Part shown: in pieces, positions 15,452-22,719 of the stretch
Position numbering within the stretch: position 1 is the first letter of the stretch
How the letters are laid out: every line of letters begins with the position of its first letter
Translations under genes and position numbers: made by a program
IMG/VR virus record: IMGVR_UViG_3300031669_000225
Coordinates: 1-24,632 of that record
Reading direction: 5' to 3' (one strand)
DNA from: a virus
Length of the DNA stretch: 24,632 nt
The notes under the pieces: generated by a model
Told to the model about the DNA's origin: nothing
What the model saw: only the letters and a program-made list of their open reading frames with translations
Database searches by the model: none

Positions 15452-17597
15452 TCTCTGCCTCCGTTTTGGCTGATTGTTCAATCATTCTCTCGGCTTCTGC
15501 TCTGTGATGCTCGGCCTCGGCGTGCGTGTTCAGCAGAGACGCCCCAGCCCTGATTTCCTCTTTCGCAAGCTCGGTATGCGACCGGACCACGGTATCCATG
15601 CGCTTCGTCTGGTTCGATTCCTCGGTGTCATGGGCCTTCGTGACGGCCTGAAGGTGCGCCTTCGCCATGCCGAACTTGGCCTCCTGTTCCAAGCTCTGAA
15701 CCTGCTGCTGCAGGCCCTGCACCTCGTTGGCAAGGGCCTGCACAATGGACTTCGCGCGGCCAGACAGCCCCTCCATGATCTTTTCCAGACCCTCGGGATT
15801 AGCCGCCTGTACGCGGTCGGCAAGTTCCTGCATGTAGGGATGGTCAATGCTGCGGAATATGAGGTCGGCGCCGAGCTTTACGACCATTTCAGCAAGGGCA
15901 GGAATATCCAGCAGCTTGAGCAGGTTTTCCGCGCCTTCCTCACGCTTGGACTCATAACCAGGACCTGTATCCATCACCACGTCATAGCGGCCAACAGACA
16001 GGTCATTCTTGATCTTCTCAATCCCGCCGTCGTTCGTCTTTTCGTTGAGCGTCACCATCTGCGGCGTTGAATCCTCGCCGATGATCCGCTGGATCCGGCC
16101 GGGCTCGGACATGTAGACCGGAATCCACGAAACCATGACACGCCAGCATTGAGCAATGGCAAGGGTGAGGTTGTCGAAGTATTGGAAGTGCGCCTGATCG
16201 CTCAGGAATTGCCTACGCTTGTAGGCTTCGCCCGATACGACTTCACCGGCTTTGTCCATTCCCGGCTCGCCCTGCATGTTGGCGACGGCCATCAGGTTCG
16301 TGCGCATCTGCTGCACGAACTCGCTGAATCCGGCCTCGATCTGCGCCGGCGGTTGTCTCATCGGGGGCGGAGGCATCACCGGACCGCTTGAGGTCTCGAT
16401 TACCACGGGCTTATAGGTGAGGACCGAATACGCCTTCTGATTGGCGTCATCCCACTCAGGATGCCCGTCAAGCTGTCCCTCGGCTGCGACCCAAGGGGCT
16501 TTCGGAGCGAGGCCAAGGCGCTTGATCTTCGCGACTTCTCCGTAGTTCACCATCCGCGCGGGGTCTTTCAGGCTCTCAACCATTCCGCGGCGGATGATGC
16601 GGCCGTCAATATCTTTGACGTTGCCCTCGACGCGGAAGATCGGGATGTAGATGCCTGGCAGTTGCTCGCGCTCGACCACCTTTTTGCCGTTCAGCCGGAA
16701 CCATTCGACTTGCATCTTGGAGGATTCGCGGTCTCCGTCGATCCTCATCCCGCGTTCGGCGATCATGGCTTGGACTGCCTCGATTGGCAGCAGCTTGCCA
16801 TCTTCGCCGCGCGGCAGTTCGGAACGATACTTCGTGAATTCCTCGCCGCCCTGGCCCCGGAACAGGTAAAGCCGCTCAGCTTTCTCGCGCAGGCGGAAAT
16901 ACTCGGCCAGCCGGACCGATTCCTTGTCCTCCCAATCGAGCGTCAGCTCGTCGCGGCTCAGGTCGGCCCAATCCCGGTTCTCTGCCCTCGGATACCGGCG
17001 CTTGTACTCCTGGCGCGGCATCTTGATTGAGATAATGTTCCAGTTCTGGTCGTTGCCGGCCGGCATGATGGCGCCGGGGTCCATGAAGACGGTGAAAACG
17101 TTGCGGATAGGGAGGATACGCAGGTCTTTCTGGAACGACTTACGATCGACGAACTCAGCCACCAAACGGAAATAGCCCCAGCCGGCATCGAGCGACGAGG
17201 TAGAAGCTTGATCGTAAGCCACTGAGGCATCTGAACGCGTCTCGACGTGCCGGCCGATGCCGTTCAGTATCTCGGCAATCTCAACGTCTGCCCCATCGCC
17301 TACCGGATGGCACTTTCCGCGCGGCCGCTGCTGACGAATGTTGTTCTCGACCCGGCGAACAAGGGCGTCAGTCAAGTTGATGGTCAGTTCAATGTCATCT
17401 TCGGATGCTGTGGTCGACGGCGTGTCCTCCCACTGCTTACCCTCGCGGAACGCGATAGAGTCCTTGGCCCGCCTGCGGTTGTCGGACTCTGCGTCCGTGC
17501 CGATTTTCAGGCGGTCGCGGGCTTCCCCCCATATGGCGGCTTCAGTGAGCGCCGCAAAGTCGCGGTCGTCGTCCGTGCGGTCGGTTTCGTCGCTCAT
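15426..17597 (-). CDS. Portal protein, P22 gp1-like
   Basis: The 723-residue product is almost the same length as P22 portal (725). It starts MSDETDRTDDDRDFAALTEA and has LTINLTDALVRRVENNIRQQRP (about 85-105), YDQASTSSLDAGWGYFRLVAE (about 140-160) and KDLRILPIRNVFTVFMDPGA, all typical of the P22 portal family. The C-terminus (about 600-723) is a long coiled coil (EVQGLQQQVQSLEQEAKF, AEAEHHRAEAERMIEQSAK), equivalent to the barrel that extends into the capsid. ATG at 17597 is preceded by AGGAAGTGGGAA; the open frame extends to 17639 without a better site. It forms the dodecameric DNA channel to which terminase docks. Confidence 0.9.
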   Translation of the reverse strand: MSDETDRTDDDRDFAALTEAAIWGEARDRLKIGTDAESDNRRRAKDSIAFREGKQWEDTPSTTASEDDIELTINLTDALVRRVENNIRQQRPRGKCHPVGDGADVEIAEILNGIGRHVETRSDASVAYDQASTSSLDAGWGYFRLVAEFVDRKSFQKDLRILPIRNVFTVFMDPGAIMPAGNDQNWNIISIKMPRQEYKRRYPRAENRDWADLSRDELTLDWEDKESVRLAEYFRLREKAERLYLFRGQGGEEFTKYRSELPRGEDGKLLPIEAVQAMIAERGMRIDGDRESSKMQVEWFRLNGKKVVEREQLPGIYIPIFRVEGNVKDIDGRIIRRGMVESLKDPARMVNYGEVAKIKRLGLAPKAPWVAAEGQLDGHPEWDDANQKAYSVLTYKPVVIETSSGPVMPPPPMRQPPAQIEAGFSEFVQQMRTNLMAVANMQGEPGMDKAGEVVSGEAYKRRQFLSDQAHFQYFDNLTLAIAQCWRVMVSWIPVYMSEPGRIQRIIGEDSTPQMVTLNEKTNDGGIEKIKNDLSVGRYDVVMDTGPGYESKREEGAENLLKLLDIPALAEMVVKLGADLIFRSIDHPYMQELADRVQAANPEGLEKIMEGLSGRAKSIVQALANEVQGLQQQVQSLEQEAKFGMAKAHLQAVTKAHDTEESNQTKRMDTVVRSHTELAKEEIRAGASLLNTHAEAEHHRAEAERMIEQSAKTEAENGNSSAGQ

Positions 17598-17657
17598 TTC
17601 CCACTTCCTCTCATGCCAGCCCGATACTGACTGAAACAAAATCCCACTTTGAGCCCA

Positions 17658-19100
17658 TTATCTGCGCATCCATGAGTTCGGCCCGCCTCGCCTGATTGGA
17701 ATAACCTGCTGCGGCGGCTTTGGTATCGCTGGGTCGCGCGCGAACTCCATGCCGCGCCCAATCAGGGACATAACGTCTACACCGTCGTCATATTTACCGC
17801 CAGGGAAGCGCATTAACTGGCTCATCAGATCGGCTTTCCACGGCGCGTGCTTTGGGAGATAAACCTTACCCATTGCGCACCGGGCTTGGATTGCTCGGGC
17901 TCTAGATATTTTGTCGGTGATGCTTGGCAGCCACTCAAGCCGGCAGAATGCTTGGCGTTCCTGCATACGCTTTTTCAGGAAAGGCTCAATCGCGCGCTTG
18001 ATCGGGCCGGCCTCGCCAAACCAGATAATCGGCTTGTAGCGCAGGATGTACTCGCATTGGCGCTCAATCCAAACGTCACTAGCCGCTTGCTCTCGCCACC
18101 AATCCGTGACGTACAAATCCCCGTTGTAATCCAGCCCAAAGATGCCGTGCTCGGTGTAATCGCCCTGGCCATCCGACACCGCATAGTCCGACGCACCGTA
18201 GAAATGCAACTTGTCCGGCAGCTCCAAATACTCGTTGAAGTCGTCGCGCTGAAAGAAATCGCCCTCGTCCGGGGCCGGATCCTGTTGGTAAAGCGCATTC
18301 CATGCGCGAGGATCAAGCCGCGCCTGCTCCACCATTTCAGCGGTGAACCACTCTGGCCATAGGCGCTCGCCTGGTGCGCGAGAAAGTGGATCGGAGGCTT
18401 TGGCGATCATTGGCAGGCTCACCACCGTCCAGCGATTGGCTTCGCGGTCAAGGATGCGGCCGCCGAGGTCGTCCTGGTGCCAGCGAGTTTGTATGACAAT
18501 CTGTCTGGCTCTTGGCTTAAGGCGTGTGAGAAAGTCGGTAACGTACCAGTCCCAATGCTTCTGCCGCACCCGCTCGCTGTCGGCTTCCTCGCGGCTCTTG
18601 ATTGGGTCGTCAATAAGGCCAAGGTCAGCGCGCCGGCCGGCGATGGCGGCGCCCATGCCAGCAGCAAAAAACTCGCCGGCCCGTTCGTTCTCCCAATGGC
18701 CGGCCGACTGTGTGTTTTCCGACACCCCAAAGCCGAACACGTTGCGGTAGTCCGCTCGGGCGACAAGATTGCGGGAGCGCCGGCTGAACATTTCGGCAAG
18801 GTCGGTCGTATTCGATACACCGATAACCGACGCTTCAGGATTGCGCCCCATGAACCACGGCGGGAAAAGGATGGACGTGTAGGTGCTTTTCGCGCTGCCC
18901 GGAGGCATGAGCACCATGAGGCGGTCGATCTCGCCACGTTCGATAGCCTCAAGATGCCCGATAAGCAGGAGGTGATGGGCGGCCGGGACAAAGCCGAGGT
19001 CGAGGTATTCAATGAACGACGCCAGGCTTTGCTGCGCCAGCTTTATTGCCTTTGCCGCCTTCAGGAGGGTCAAGCGCCGCAAGTTCGGTAAGGATTTCAT
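17658..19100 (-). CDS. terL: Terminase large subunit (packaging ATPase and nuclease)
   Basis: The roughly 480-residue product carries a complete terminase set. Walker A is LMPPGSAKST (about 64-73) and a Walker-B-like LGLIDDP is at about 160-166. The coupling motif QTRWHQDDLGG (204-214) is present. RNaseH-like nuclease acidic residues lie in YGASDYAVSDGQGD (D305), WFGEAGP (E363) and GGKYDDGVDV (D438/D442). Starting at ATG 19100 it overlaps the small subunit by about 90 bases; a TTG sits just before at 19103. The N-terminal FIEYLDLGFVPAAHHLLL is typical for the family. It drives DNA into the procapsid through the portal and cuts the concatemer, probably by a headful mechanism as in P22. Confidence 0.92.
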   Translation of the reverse strand: MKSLPNLRRLTLLKAAKAIKLAQQSLASFIEYLDLGFVPAAHHLLLIGHLEAIERGEIDRLMVLMPPGSAKSTYTSILFPPWFMGRNPEASVIGVSNTTDLAEMFSRRSRNLVARADYRNVFGFGVSENTQSAGHWENERAGEFFAAGMGAAIAGRRADLGLIDDPIKSREEADSERVRQKHWDWYVTDFLTRLKPRARQIVIQTRWHQDDLGGRILDREANRWTVVSLPMIAKASDPLSRAPGERLWPEWFTAEMVEQARLDPRAWNALYQQDPAPDEGDFFQRDDFNEYLELPDKLHFYGASDYAVSDGQGDYTEHGIFGLDYNGDLYVTDWWREQAASDVWIERQCEYILRYKPIIWFGEAGPIKRAIEPFLKKRMQERQAFCRLEWLPSITDKISRARAIQARCAMGKVYLPKHAPWKADLMSQLMRFPGGKYDDGVDVMSLIGRGMEFARDPAIPKPPQQVIPIRRGGPNSWMRR

Positions 19101-19344
19101 CAAGGCTCATGTCTCGCACTTCGCGTTTGACGGTGATTTCCTGCGATGCCTTCCCGTCCAGCCTGTCCGCAAGCATCTGCACCGCCCAGGGCTCCCCCTT
19201 CGCTGCGAGGTCAAGCAATGTCTCAGCACAGGCGCGCAGGCGTTTCCCGTCGTCTTGGGTAATGGCTCGCGCGACCGCATCCAGAAAAGGCCGCGATATT
19301 GGCCTCCCCGCAGGGTTGCCAGTCTGTCCAGGTTTCCAAGCCAT
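19009..19344 (-). CDS. Terminase small subunit-like protein (DUF5681 type)
   Basis: This 111-residue protein opens with MAWKPGQTGNPAGRP, the signature start of DUF5681 proteins. It then has a helical domain (about 19-80: LDAVARAITQDDGKRLRACA ... WAVQMLADRLDGKASQE) and a Gly/Lys-rich C-terminus. It lies immediately upstream of, and overlapping, terL, so it most likely recognises the packaging site and regulates the large subunit. It is somewhat shorter than P22 gp3 (162 residues) and belongs to a different family. ATG at 19344 has AGGATTGATTATCA upstream. Confidence 0.7.
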   Translation of the reverse strand: MAWKPGQTGNPAGRPISRPFLDAVARAITQDDGKRLRACAETLLDLAAKGEPWAVQMLADRLDGKASQEITVKREVRDMSLDEILTELAALDPPEGGKGNKAGAAKPGVVH

Positions 19345-19378
19345 TGATAATCAATCCTATACTGTTGACATTTCGTCA

Positions 19379-19729
19379 CTATCTGGCGCGCGGATCATGG
19401 CTCTGACGGCTGTACCAAGCGCTCACGAAGTTCTGAGCATGTCCCGGATTGGTGAAATGCAACGCCCGCTCAGGCTTACGTGGGTCGGCTTCCTCGGGCC
19501 ATAGCGTGATGGTGTAATCGGGGCCGGTGTTGCGCACGTTCAGGAGTTGGCCGGGGTGCCAGTCGGCGGGGTATTGGGGCGGCTCGGGTTCGATCGTCCT
19601 GACTGATTCAATCGTAATAATTCCGTCCTGCATTGATGCGGTCACCTCTACCGACTGATCGCCATCAGCGGACGCCGGATCAATTGCAACAACTTGGCGC
19701 TTGCGCGACTTTCCTTTAGGCCACGCCAT
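19379..19729 (-). CDS. MAWPKGK-start protein upstream of terminase, unknown
   Basis: This 116-residue protein begins MAWPKGKSRKRQVVAID, basic at first and then acidic/beta-rich (ITIESVRTIEPEPPQYPAD, LLNVRNTGPDYTITLWPEE, ALHFTNPGHAQNFVSAWYSR). The MAWPKGKSRK head resembles the DNA-contacting N-termini of small terminase-like and HNH-neighbour proteins. I chose ATG 19729 because the preceding gene starts with the same motif. An upstream ATG at 19768 has the better ribosome site (AGAGG), so the true start is not certain. It overlaps the previous gene by 14 bases. Confidence 0.5.
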   Translation of the reverse strand: MAWPKGKSRKRQVVAIDPASADGDQSVEVTASMQDGIITIESVRTIEPEPPQYPADWHPGQLLNVRNTGPDYTITLWPEEADPRKPERALHFTNPGHAQNFVSAWYSRQSHDPRAR

Positions 19730-19871
19730 GTCTGCGCTCAAAATAAAATTGGGCTGCGGCCGTTGCATATGCCTCTTTCAGCGTTTTGTGCGGATAAATC
19801 ATGCTTTTATACTCAACAATCCAACAGGAATAGCATCTTTTGATGCGCGGCTTACCCTTAGGCCATGCCAT
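19716..19871 (-). CDS. Small MAWPKGK-start protein with CxxC, unknown
   Basis: This 51-residue product begins MAWPKGKPRIKRCYSCWIVEY and ends in a helix (TLKEAYATAAAQFYFERRHG). A single CYSC pair follows the basic head, so a half zinc site or dimer site is possible. Its ATG lies 14 bases inside the previous gene, and its end holds the start of the next gene, which repeats the same first seven residues. No known function. Confidence 0.5.
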   Translation of the reverse strand: MAWPKGKPRIKRCYSCWIVEYKSMIYPHKTLKEAYATAAAQFYFERRHGVA

Positions 19872-20025
19872 TGGACATCCCTCGCGCTATGCCGAACAAT
19901 CTATCGCGTTCTCGGCGCGTAGATGCGGGCGGCAATCCAGCTTTGGCAATCCACGCGTTTTGTACGTCGACCGCGGCCGTGATATGCGCCCGCTTGAGCA
20001 TTTTTCTGCGGTGCTTTCCGGTCAC
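19858..20025 (-). CDS. Small basic protein, unknown
   Basis: This 55-residue protein (VTGKHRRKMLKRAHITAAVD ... STRRERDRLFGIARGMSNG) starts with GTG that overlaps the stop of the GroES-like gene by four bases (GTGA). It is strongly basic with two probable helices, so nucleic-acid binding is possible. It is supported by tight coupling on both sides rather than by any recognised family. Confidence 0.4.
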   Translation of the reverse strand: MTGKHRRKMLKRAHITAAVDVQNAWIAKAGLPPASTRRERDRLFGIARGMSNGMA

Positions 20026-20429
20026 GATTCAATCCCTACCACGTCAGCTTCCCGGCAGATCAGGTGCACCTTGTCGCCCCACATCAGACTTTGGAACGCG
20101 TATCCACGACTGCCCTGGGGGCTTCCCAACTGGATCACGTCCCCGACCTTGACCTGGGTCGGGATGAATTGCTGGCTGTCCCGCATCTTCGTTCGCTTGT
20201 GCTTGTCGGGGTGATCGTAGCGCTTTGGAAAATGCCCAGGTCCCACAGCCTTGACGATACCGCGGACTGGCTTGGTTTCCTCGATCACGATGAGCCGGGT
20301 TCCGTGGTCAACGTCCAGGGGCTCGATGATGATCTGGTCGCGCAACGGGAGAATCTTGGCGTCAGGCTCGACGTAGGTCGTGGAGTCGAGCGATAGGCTG
20401 GCGCTGCGGCCGTGGGTTGTTACAGCCAT
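20022..20429 (-). CDS. GroES-like co-chaperonin (phage Cpn10)
   Basis: Residues about 27-64 (ILPLRDQIIIEPLD ... GTRLIVIEETKPVRGIVKAVG) align with the start of GroES, including PL-D-V-V, the hydrophobic mobile-loop tripeptide region (LIVI for IVL) and RG-V-AVG. The end has VKVGDVIQLGS, DKVHLICREADVVGIE, equivalent to the GroES closing strands. At 135 residues it is longer than GroES (97): an N-terminal extension of about 25 and a basic insert (GHFPKRYDHPDKHKRTKMRD) replace the roof loop. AAGGAG lies 6 bases before ATG. P22-type coat folding depends on GroEL/ES, so a phage lid for host GroEL is a reasonable role, like T4 gp31; function is inferred. Confidence 0.75.
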   Translation of the reverse strand: MAVTTHGRSASLSLDSTTYVEPDAKILPLRDQIIIEPLDVDHGTRLIVIEETKPVRGIVKAVGPGHFPKRYDHPDKHKRTKMRDSQQFIPTQVKVGDVIQLGSPQGSRGYAFQSLMWGDKVHLICREADVVGIES

Positions 20430-20579
20430 TTACTTCTCCTTACGTGCGCGCTCGCGGCTTTCCGCGTAACCTACCGCCAACCTTTGCTTAATCTTGGGAA
20501 ATTCTTTCTTCTCGCGCTTCGACGAGACAAACCTGCCGATGAACTTGGAAAGTTTCTCACCTGTCTTGCGCTCTGGCAT
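20430..20579 (-). CDS. Small basic phage protein, unknown
   Basis: The 49-residue product (MPERKTGEKLSKFIGRFVSS ... FPKIKQRLAVGYAESRERAR) is Lys/Arg-rich. Its end (KQRLAVGYAESRERARKEK) is similar to a widespread phage small protein with a C-terminal AVA-A motif. Its TAA abuts the ATG of the GroES-like gene, whose ribosome site lies in its last codons, so it is part of the same operon. Function unknown. Confidence 0.5.
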   Translation of the reverse strand: MPERKTGEKLSKFIGRFVSSKREKKEFPKIKQRLAVGYAESRERARKEK

Positions 20580-20588
20580 TTGCGCAGT

Positions 20589-20855
20589 TTATTCCTGTTT
20601 CGGCTCAATATCGTCGGTCTGGTTGGTTATGAGTGATACCAGGTCGTCCATGATCCACTGCGCATCAGCCCCCTCACCGTAGACGCCGACGAACACGCCG
20701 CGGGTGCCGTAGCCTCTCGGGGCTGGATATTTGTAAGACAGGATGTGGCCTTGATAGAGCCGTACCTGCAAGCGTCCGCGGGCTTGAATATCCGCCAGAA
20801 TCTGCTCGACCCTGCGCCGCAAGTGATCTATGCGGACAGGATTAGCCACGATCAA
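20589..20855 (-). CDS. Unknown protein, probable TTG start
   Basis: With TTG at 20855 the product is 88 residues: MIVANPVRIDHLRRRVEQIL, then DIQARGRLQVRLYQGHILSY and GTRGVFVGVYGEGADAQWIM. TTG has GGAG five bases upstream and its last two bases begin the stop codon of the 30-residue ORF (TTGA), suggesting coupling. A GTG at 20870 (93 residues) is the alternative. Mixed helix-strand; no family recognised. Confidence 0.5.
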   Translation of the reverse strand: MIVANPVRIDHLRRRVEQILADIQARGRLQVRLYQGHILSYKYPAPRGYGTRGVFVGVYGEGADAQWIMDDLVSLITNQTDDIEPKQE

Positions 20856-20944
20856 AGATGCTCCGGGCACGCGGCCGCACGCTCAGCCTGGAACGAAAGC
20901 CCATTGCGCGGGGGAGGGTCCGCGCGGGCTGCGGCTTGAATCAT
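20852..20944 (-). CDS. Very small ORF, uncertain
   Basis: This 30-codon frame (MIQAAARADPPPRNGLSFQA, then ERAAACPEHL) is linked to both neighbours by four-base overlaps: ATGA with the gene before and TTGA with the gene after. Its ribosome site is only AGG. Short length and Pro-rich composition make it doubtful; it may be a coupling leader peptide. Confidence 0.3.
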   Translation of the reverse strand: MIQAAARADPPPRNGLSFQAERAAACPEHL

Positions 20945-21111
20945 GCGTACCTGCTGGCCACTTCGCGGAAGGCGTCGATCTCGGATTGCCTCGGGTGATC
21001 CGTCGCTGGCCAGGACTTGAGCGGCTTGAACTCTGGCGTCGGCGCCGGTTCGGTAGTGTCAAAGCCCTGCTTCCACTTATTTACCTGGTCGGTGAACTCG
21101 CTTTGTTTCAT
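20941..21111 (-). CDS. Small acidic-basic protein, unknown
   Basis: The 56-residue product (MKQSEFTDQVNKWKQGFDTT ... FKPLKSWPATDHPRQSEIDA) has a clear ribosome site, GAGGAGACGGAA, before the ATG at 21111. Pro-rich centre between two short helices. It lies 22 bases after the Ref-like gene and overlaps the following ORF by four bases. No known family recognised. Confidence 0.5.
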   Translation of the reverse strand: MKQSEFTDQVNKWKQGFDTTEPAPTPEFKPLKSWPATDHPRQSEIDAFREVASRYA

Positions 21112-21133
21112 TTCCGTCTCCTCGATTGTTTAA

Positions 21134-21424
21134 TCACGCTTGCTTCTCCACAAGGCCCTGCGTCAGCTTGAGCAGATCGGCCTCGGTCCCGTACCTGCGC
21201 TCGAACTCTCGCCGCCAGTGATGCCGCGACACGACTTGAGCGTTATTCAACTCGCTCCGGTGATGCGTGTAGCACAGGCACAAAACGTGCATTTCGCCAA
21301 TCCGCTTGCTTCCGCTCAGCATGTGGTGAATGTCGCCATCTGTGCGCAGTCCGTTGCTCACAAGGCAGGCGATACAGCCAAGATCGCGCAGGCTGTCCTG
21401 AAACGATTGCTCAGCTTTTGTCAC
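21134..21424 (-). CDS. Ref-like HNH nuclease (recombination enhancement family)
   Basis: This 96-residue protein shows a compact zinc/HNH arrangement: CIAC (17-20), DIHHMLSGSKRIGEMH (31-46) and CLCYTHHRSELN (about 49-60), then a C-terminal helix with RREFERRYGTEADLL. This order matches the P1 Ref family of RecA-dependent nucleases as found in lambdoid and other phages next to NinB-type genes. The catalytic candidates are the His pair at 33-34 and the His of CYTHH. ATG overlaps the ninB stop (ATGA). Together the two genes look like a small recombination module. It is shorter than P1 Ref, which has an extra N-terminal part. Confidence 0.72.
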   Translation of the reverse strand: MTKAEQSFQDSLRDLGCIACLVSNGLRTDGDIHHMLSGSKRIGEMHVLCLCYTHHRSELNNAQVVSRHHWRREFERRYGTEADLLKLTQGLVEKQA

Positions 21425-21918
21425 GCGCTCCGCTCCAGTTGATCGAACGCCTCGCGCTCACGGTTTGGTGCAGCATGAAATACAACGCCTAGGCCAGCGC
21501 CGTATGCCTCGACTTGCTGCATGTACAGCGCCATGCCGCGGACGAGCAACTGCGTGGTGCTACCGACTAGGACACGCTCGCCGGAAGGATCAATGTCCCA
21601 TTTCCGGTAGCCGTCCTTGACTAACTCGTGCAGGTCCGGCGTATCGTCCTCGGGCAGATATTCGCGCTTGAAGTATTCGTGCCACACCTCGGCGCTGTAT
21701 TGCCTACCACCGGCCCAGGCTTGCTCGGCAATGTCACGCAGCGGACCGGCCCACATCGCCTGATTTTGGTCAGGCTTCCGCGTTTTCTTTTCCTCGCGCA
21801 GGATCAGTTCAAGCGGCTTTTCGGCGTCGATTGGCGCGTTGCTCACGGCAGCCAAGGCAATGGCGCGCACGTCCTCGCTGACAAGTCGGATTTGGCGCGT
21901 CTTGAAGGCGGCGCGCAC
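21421..21918 (-). CDS. ninB: NinB-like recombination mediator
   Basis: The 165-residue protein (from GTG at 21918) fits the NinB/Orf family: PLELILREEKKTRKPDQNQAMWAGPLRDI, GGRQYSAEVWHEYFKREYLP, then GSTTQLLVRGMALYMQQVEAYGA. These include the family features of a K-R-P-QN-MWAG helix and a C-terminal QVEAYG helix. Lambda Orf/NinB (146 residues) binds ssDNA and replaces RecFOR-type loading in the Red pathway. The longer reading to 21981 adds residues that overlap the nuclease gene. GTG shares one base with the DUF1064 stop (TAGTG). A matching Red exonuclease is not in the window. Confidence 0.85.
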   Translation of the reverse strand: MRAAFKTRQIRLVSEDVRAIALAAVSNAPIDAEKPLELILREEKKTRKPDQNQAMWAGPLRDIAEQAWAGGRQYSAEVWHEYFKREYLPEDDTPDLHELVKDGYRKWDIDPSGERVLVGSTTQLLVRGMALYMQQVEAYGAGLGVVFHAAPNREREAFDQLERSA

Positions 21919-22355
21919 TACGGCAACTCCCGAACAGCCACGCCATGACAGGCAGCCATCAGCTTTGCCGTCCTGCGCCACGCCGCGAGGGTCCTGGTGT
22001 GCGGTGACTTGGCGTCGGCCACGACGCGCTTAAAGGTGCCATCCGGGGCTTTCTCGTCGAACACGAAATCGGCCTTATAGACCCCGATATGCTCACCACC
22101 ACCAGCAAACAGGCTGAACTTCACTTGCCGCCTTAGACCGCGTATTTCGCCTGCCTTTTCGCGCATCTTCAAATCCTGCCACGCCCGCGCCTCAAGCCGA
22201 CTGTCGAACAAGATACCGTCAACCGTTGTCGGCACGGCTTTGTACTTCGCGGGCTTTAGCTCGGGGGCGCCAGGCTTGTCCATAAAATGAACAGTGCGGC
22301 CCTTCACGCTTAGGCGGTCGGTGATCGCTTTCAGGTCGGCGGCGGTCCAGTTCAT
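21918..22355 (-). CDS. DUF1064 nuclease-like protein
   Basis: The 145-residue protein has KYKAVPTTVDGILFDSRLEA (about 38-57), then VKFSLFAGG and YKADFVFDE (about 92-100), then VVADAKSPHTRTLAAWRRTAK (about 112-132). DSRLEAR-W, ADF and DAKS (D-x-K) match the acidic/Lys residues of the DUF1064 family, thought to be PD-(D/E)xK-type endonucleases of phages, probably Holliday-junction or DNA repair related. ATG at 22355 overlaps the small zinc-peptide stop (ATGA). An open frame continues to 22679 upstream but crosses two genes in other frames and is not coding. Confidence 0.75.
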   Translation of the reverse strand: MNWTAADLKAITDRLSVKGRTVHFMDKPGAPELKPAKYKAVPTTVDGILFDSRLEARAWQDLKMREKAGEIRGLRRQVKFSLFAGGGEHIGVYKADFVFDEKAPDGTFKRVVADAKSPHTRTLAAWRRTAKLMAACHGVAVRELP

Positions 22356-22510
22356 TTCGCTGCCTTCACCACCCAACGAATCGGGCTGAAGCTGCATTGA
22401 CTGACCGGCGCCCTGTACTGCCACGGCTTCGCAAGGGAACAGTGCAGCCAGCCGGGCATCTTGTCCGCCTTGGCGTCGATGGAGTGAAGGCAGTTCGCGC
22501 AAGTTTTCAC
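22352..22510 (-). CDS. Small Cys-rich (zinc-ribbon-like) protein
   Basis: This 52-residue protein begins VKTCANCLHSIDAKADKMPG and continues WLHCSLAK ... SQCSFSPIRW. CANC, one HC and a late QC give four cysteines in the spacing of a small zinc ribbon. The start is GTG overlapping the HTH gene's stop (GTGA), and the end overlaps the next start (ATGA). Such CxxC-...-C-...-C peptides are common in phage replication operons; metal binding is inferred. It is too short and non-ATG, so it is easily missed. Confidence 0.6.
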   Translation of the reverse strand: MKTCANCLHSIDAKADKMPGWLHCSLAKPWQYRAPVSQCSFSPIRWVVKAAK

Positions 22511-22719
22511 AGCGCGAGTTCCGCTTGGCCGATGAGCCGATACGCGCCAAATCGTTTCCCGTTTTCCATTCGCATTTCCTTGGCGATTTCGTGGCCTGCA
22601 GCGCGAAGCTCAGCAATGCGACTGTGGCAGGCCAAGCTTCCGGTAAGCTGAAAGGCACGCAAAGGGGTGATGACTTCACCGCGCTGCATGGCCTCGAGGA
22701 GTTGGGCGCACTGGCTCAT
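22507..22719 (-). CDS. Winged-helix (HTH_39-like) small protein
   Basis: The 70-residue product, MSQCAQLLEAMQRGEVITPL, has the small winged-helix pattern common in phage genes next to replication functions. A helix (about 3-13) is followed by ITPLRAFQLTGSLACHSRIAELRAAGHEIA (17-46) as helix-turn-helix with the R-I-LR-G recognition segment, then a wing KEMRMENGKRFGAYRLIG. It may bind DNA as a local regulator or as a helicase or replication partner. ATG overlaps the DUF1376 stop (ATGA). Confidence 0.7.
   Translation of the reverse strand: MSQCAQLLEAMQRGEVITPLRAFQLTGSLACHSRIAELRAAGHEIAKEMRMENGKRFGAYRLIGQAELAL

Noticed and set aside
14750-15553. Plus-strand 267-codon frame opposite the scaffold gene
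   Set aside because: It is a shadow of the coiled-coil scaffold; Leu/Phe richness comes from reversed Lys/Glu codons.
22356-22679. N-terminal extension of the DUF1064 frame
   Set aside because: It runs through the HTH gene and the Cys-rich gene in another frame and has no family resemblance; the ATG at 22355 fits the family.
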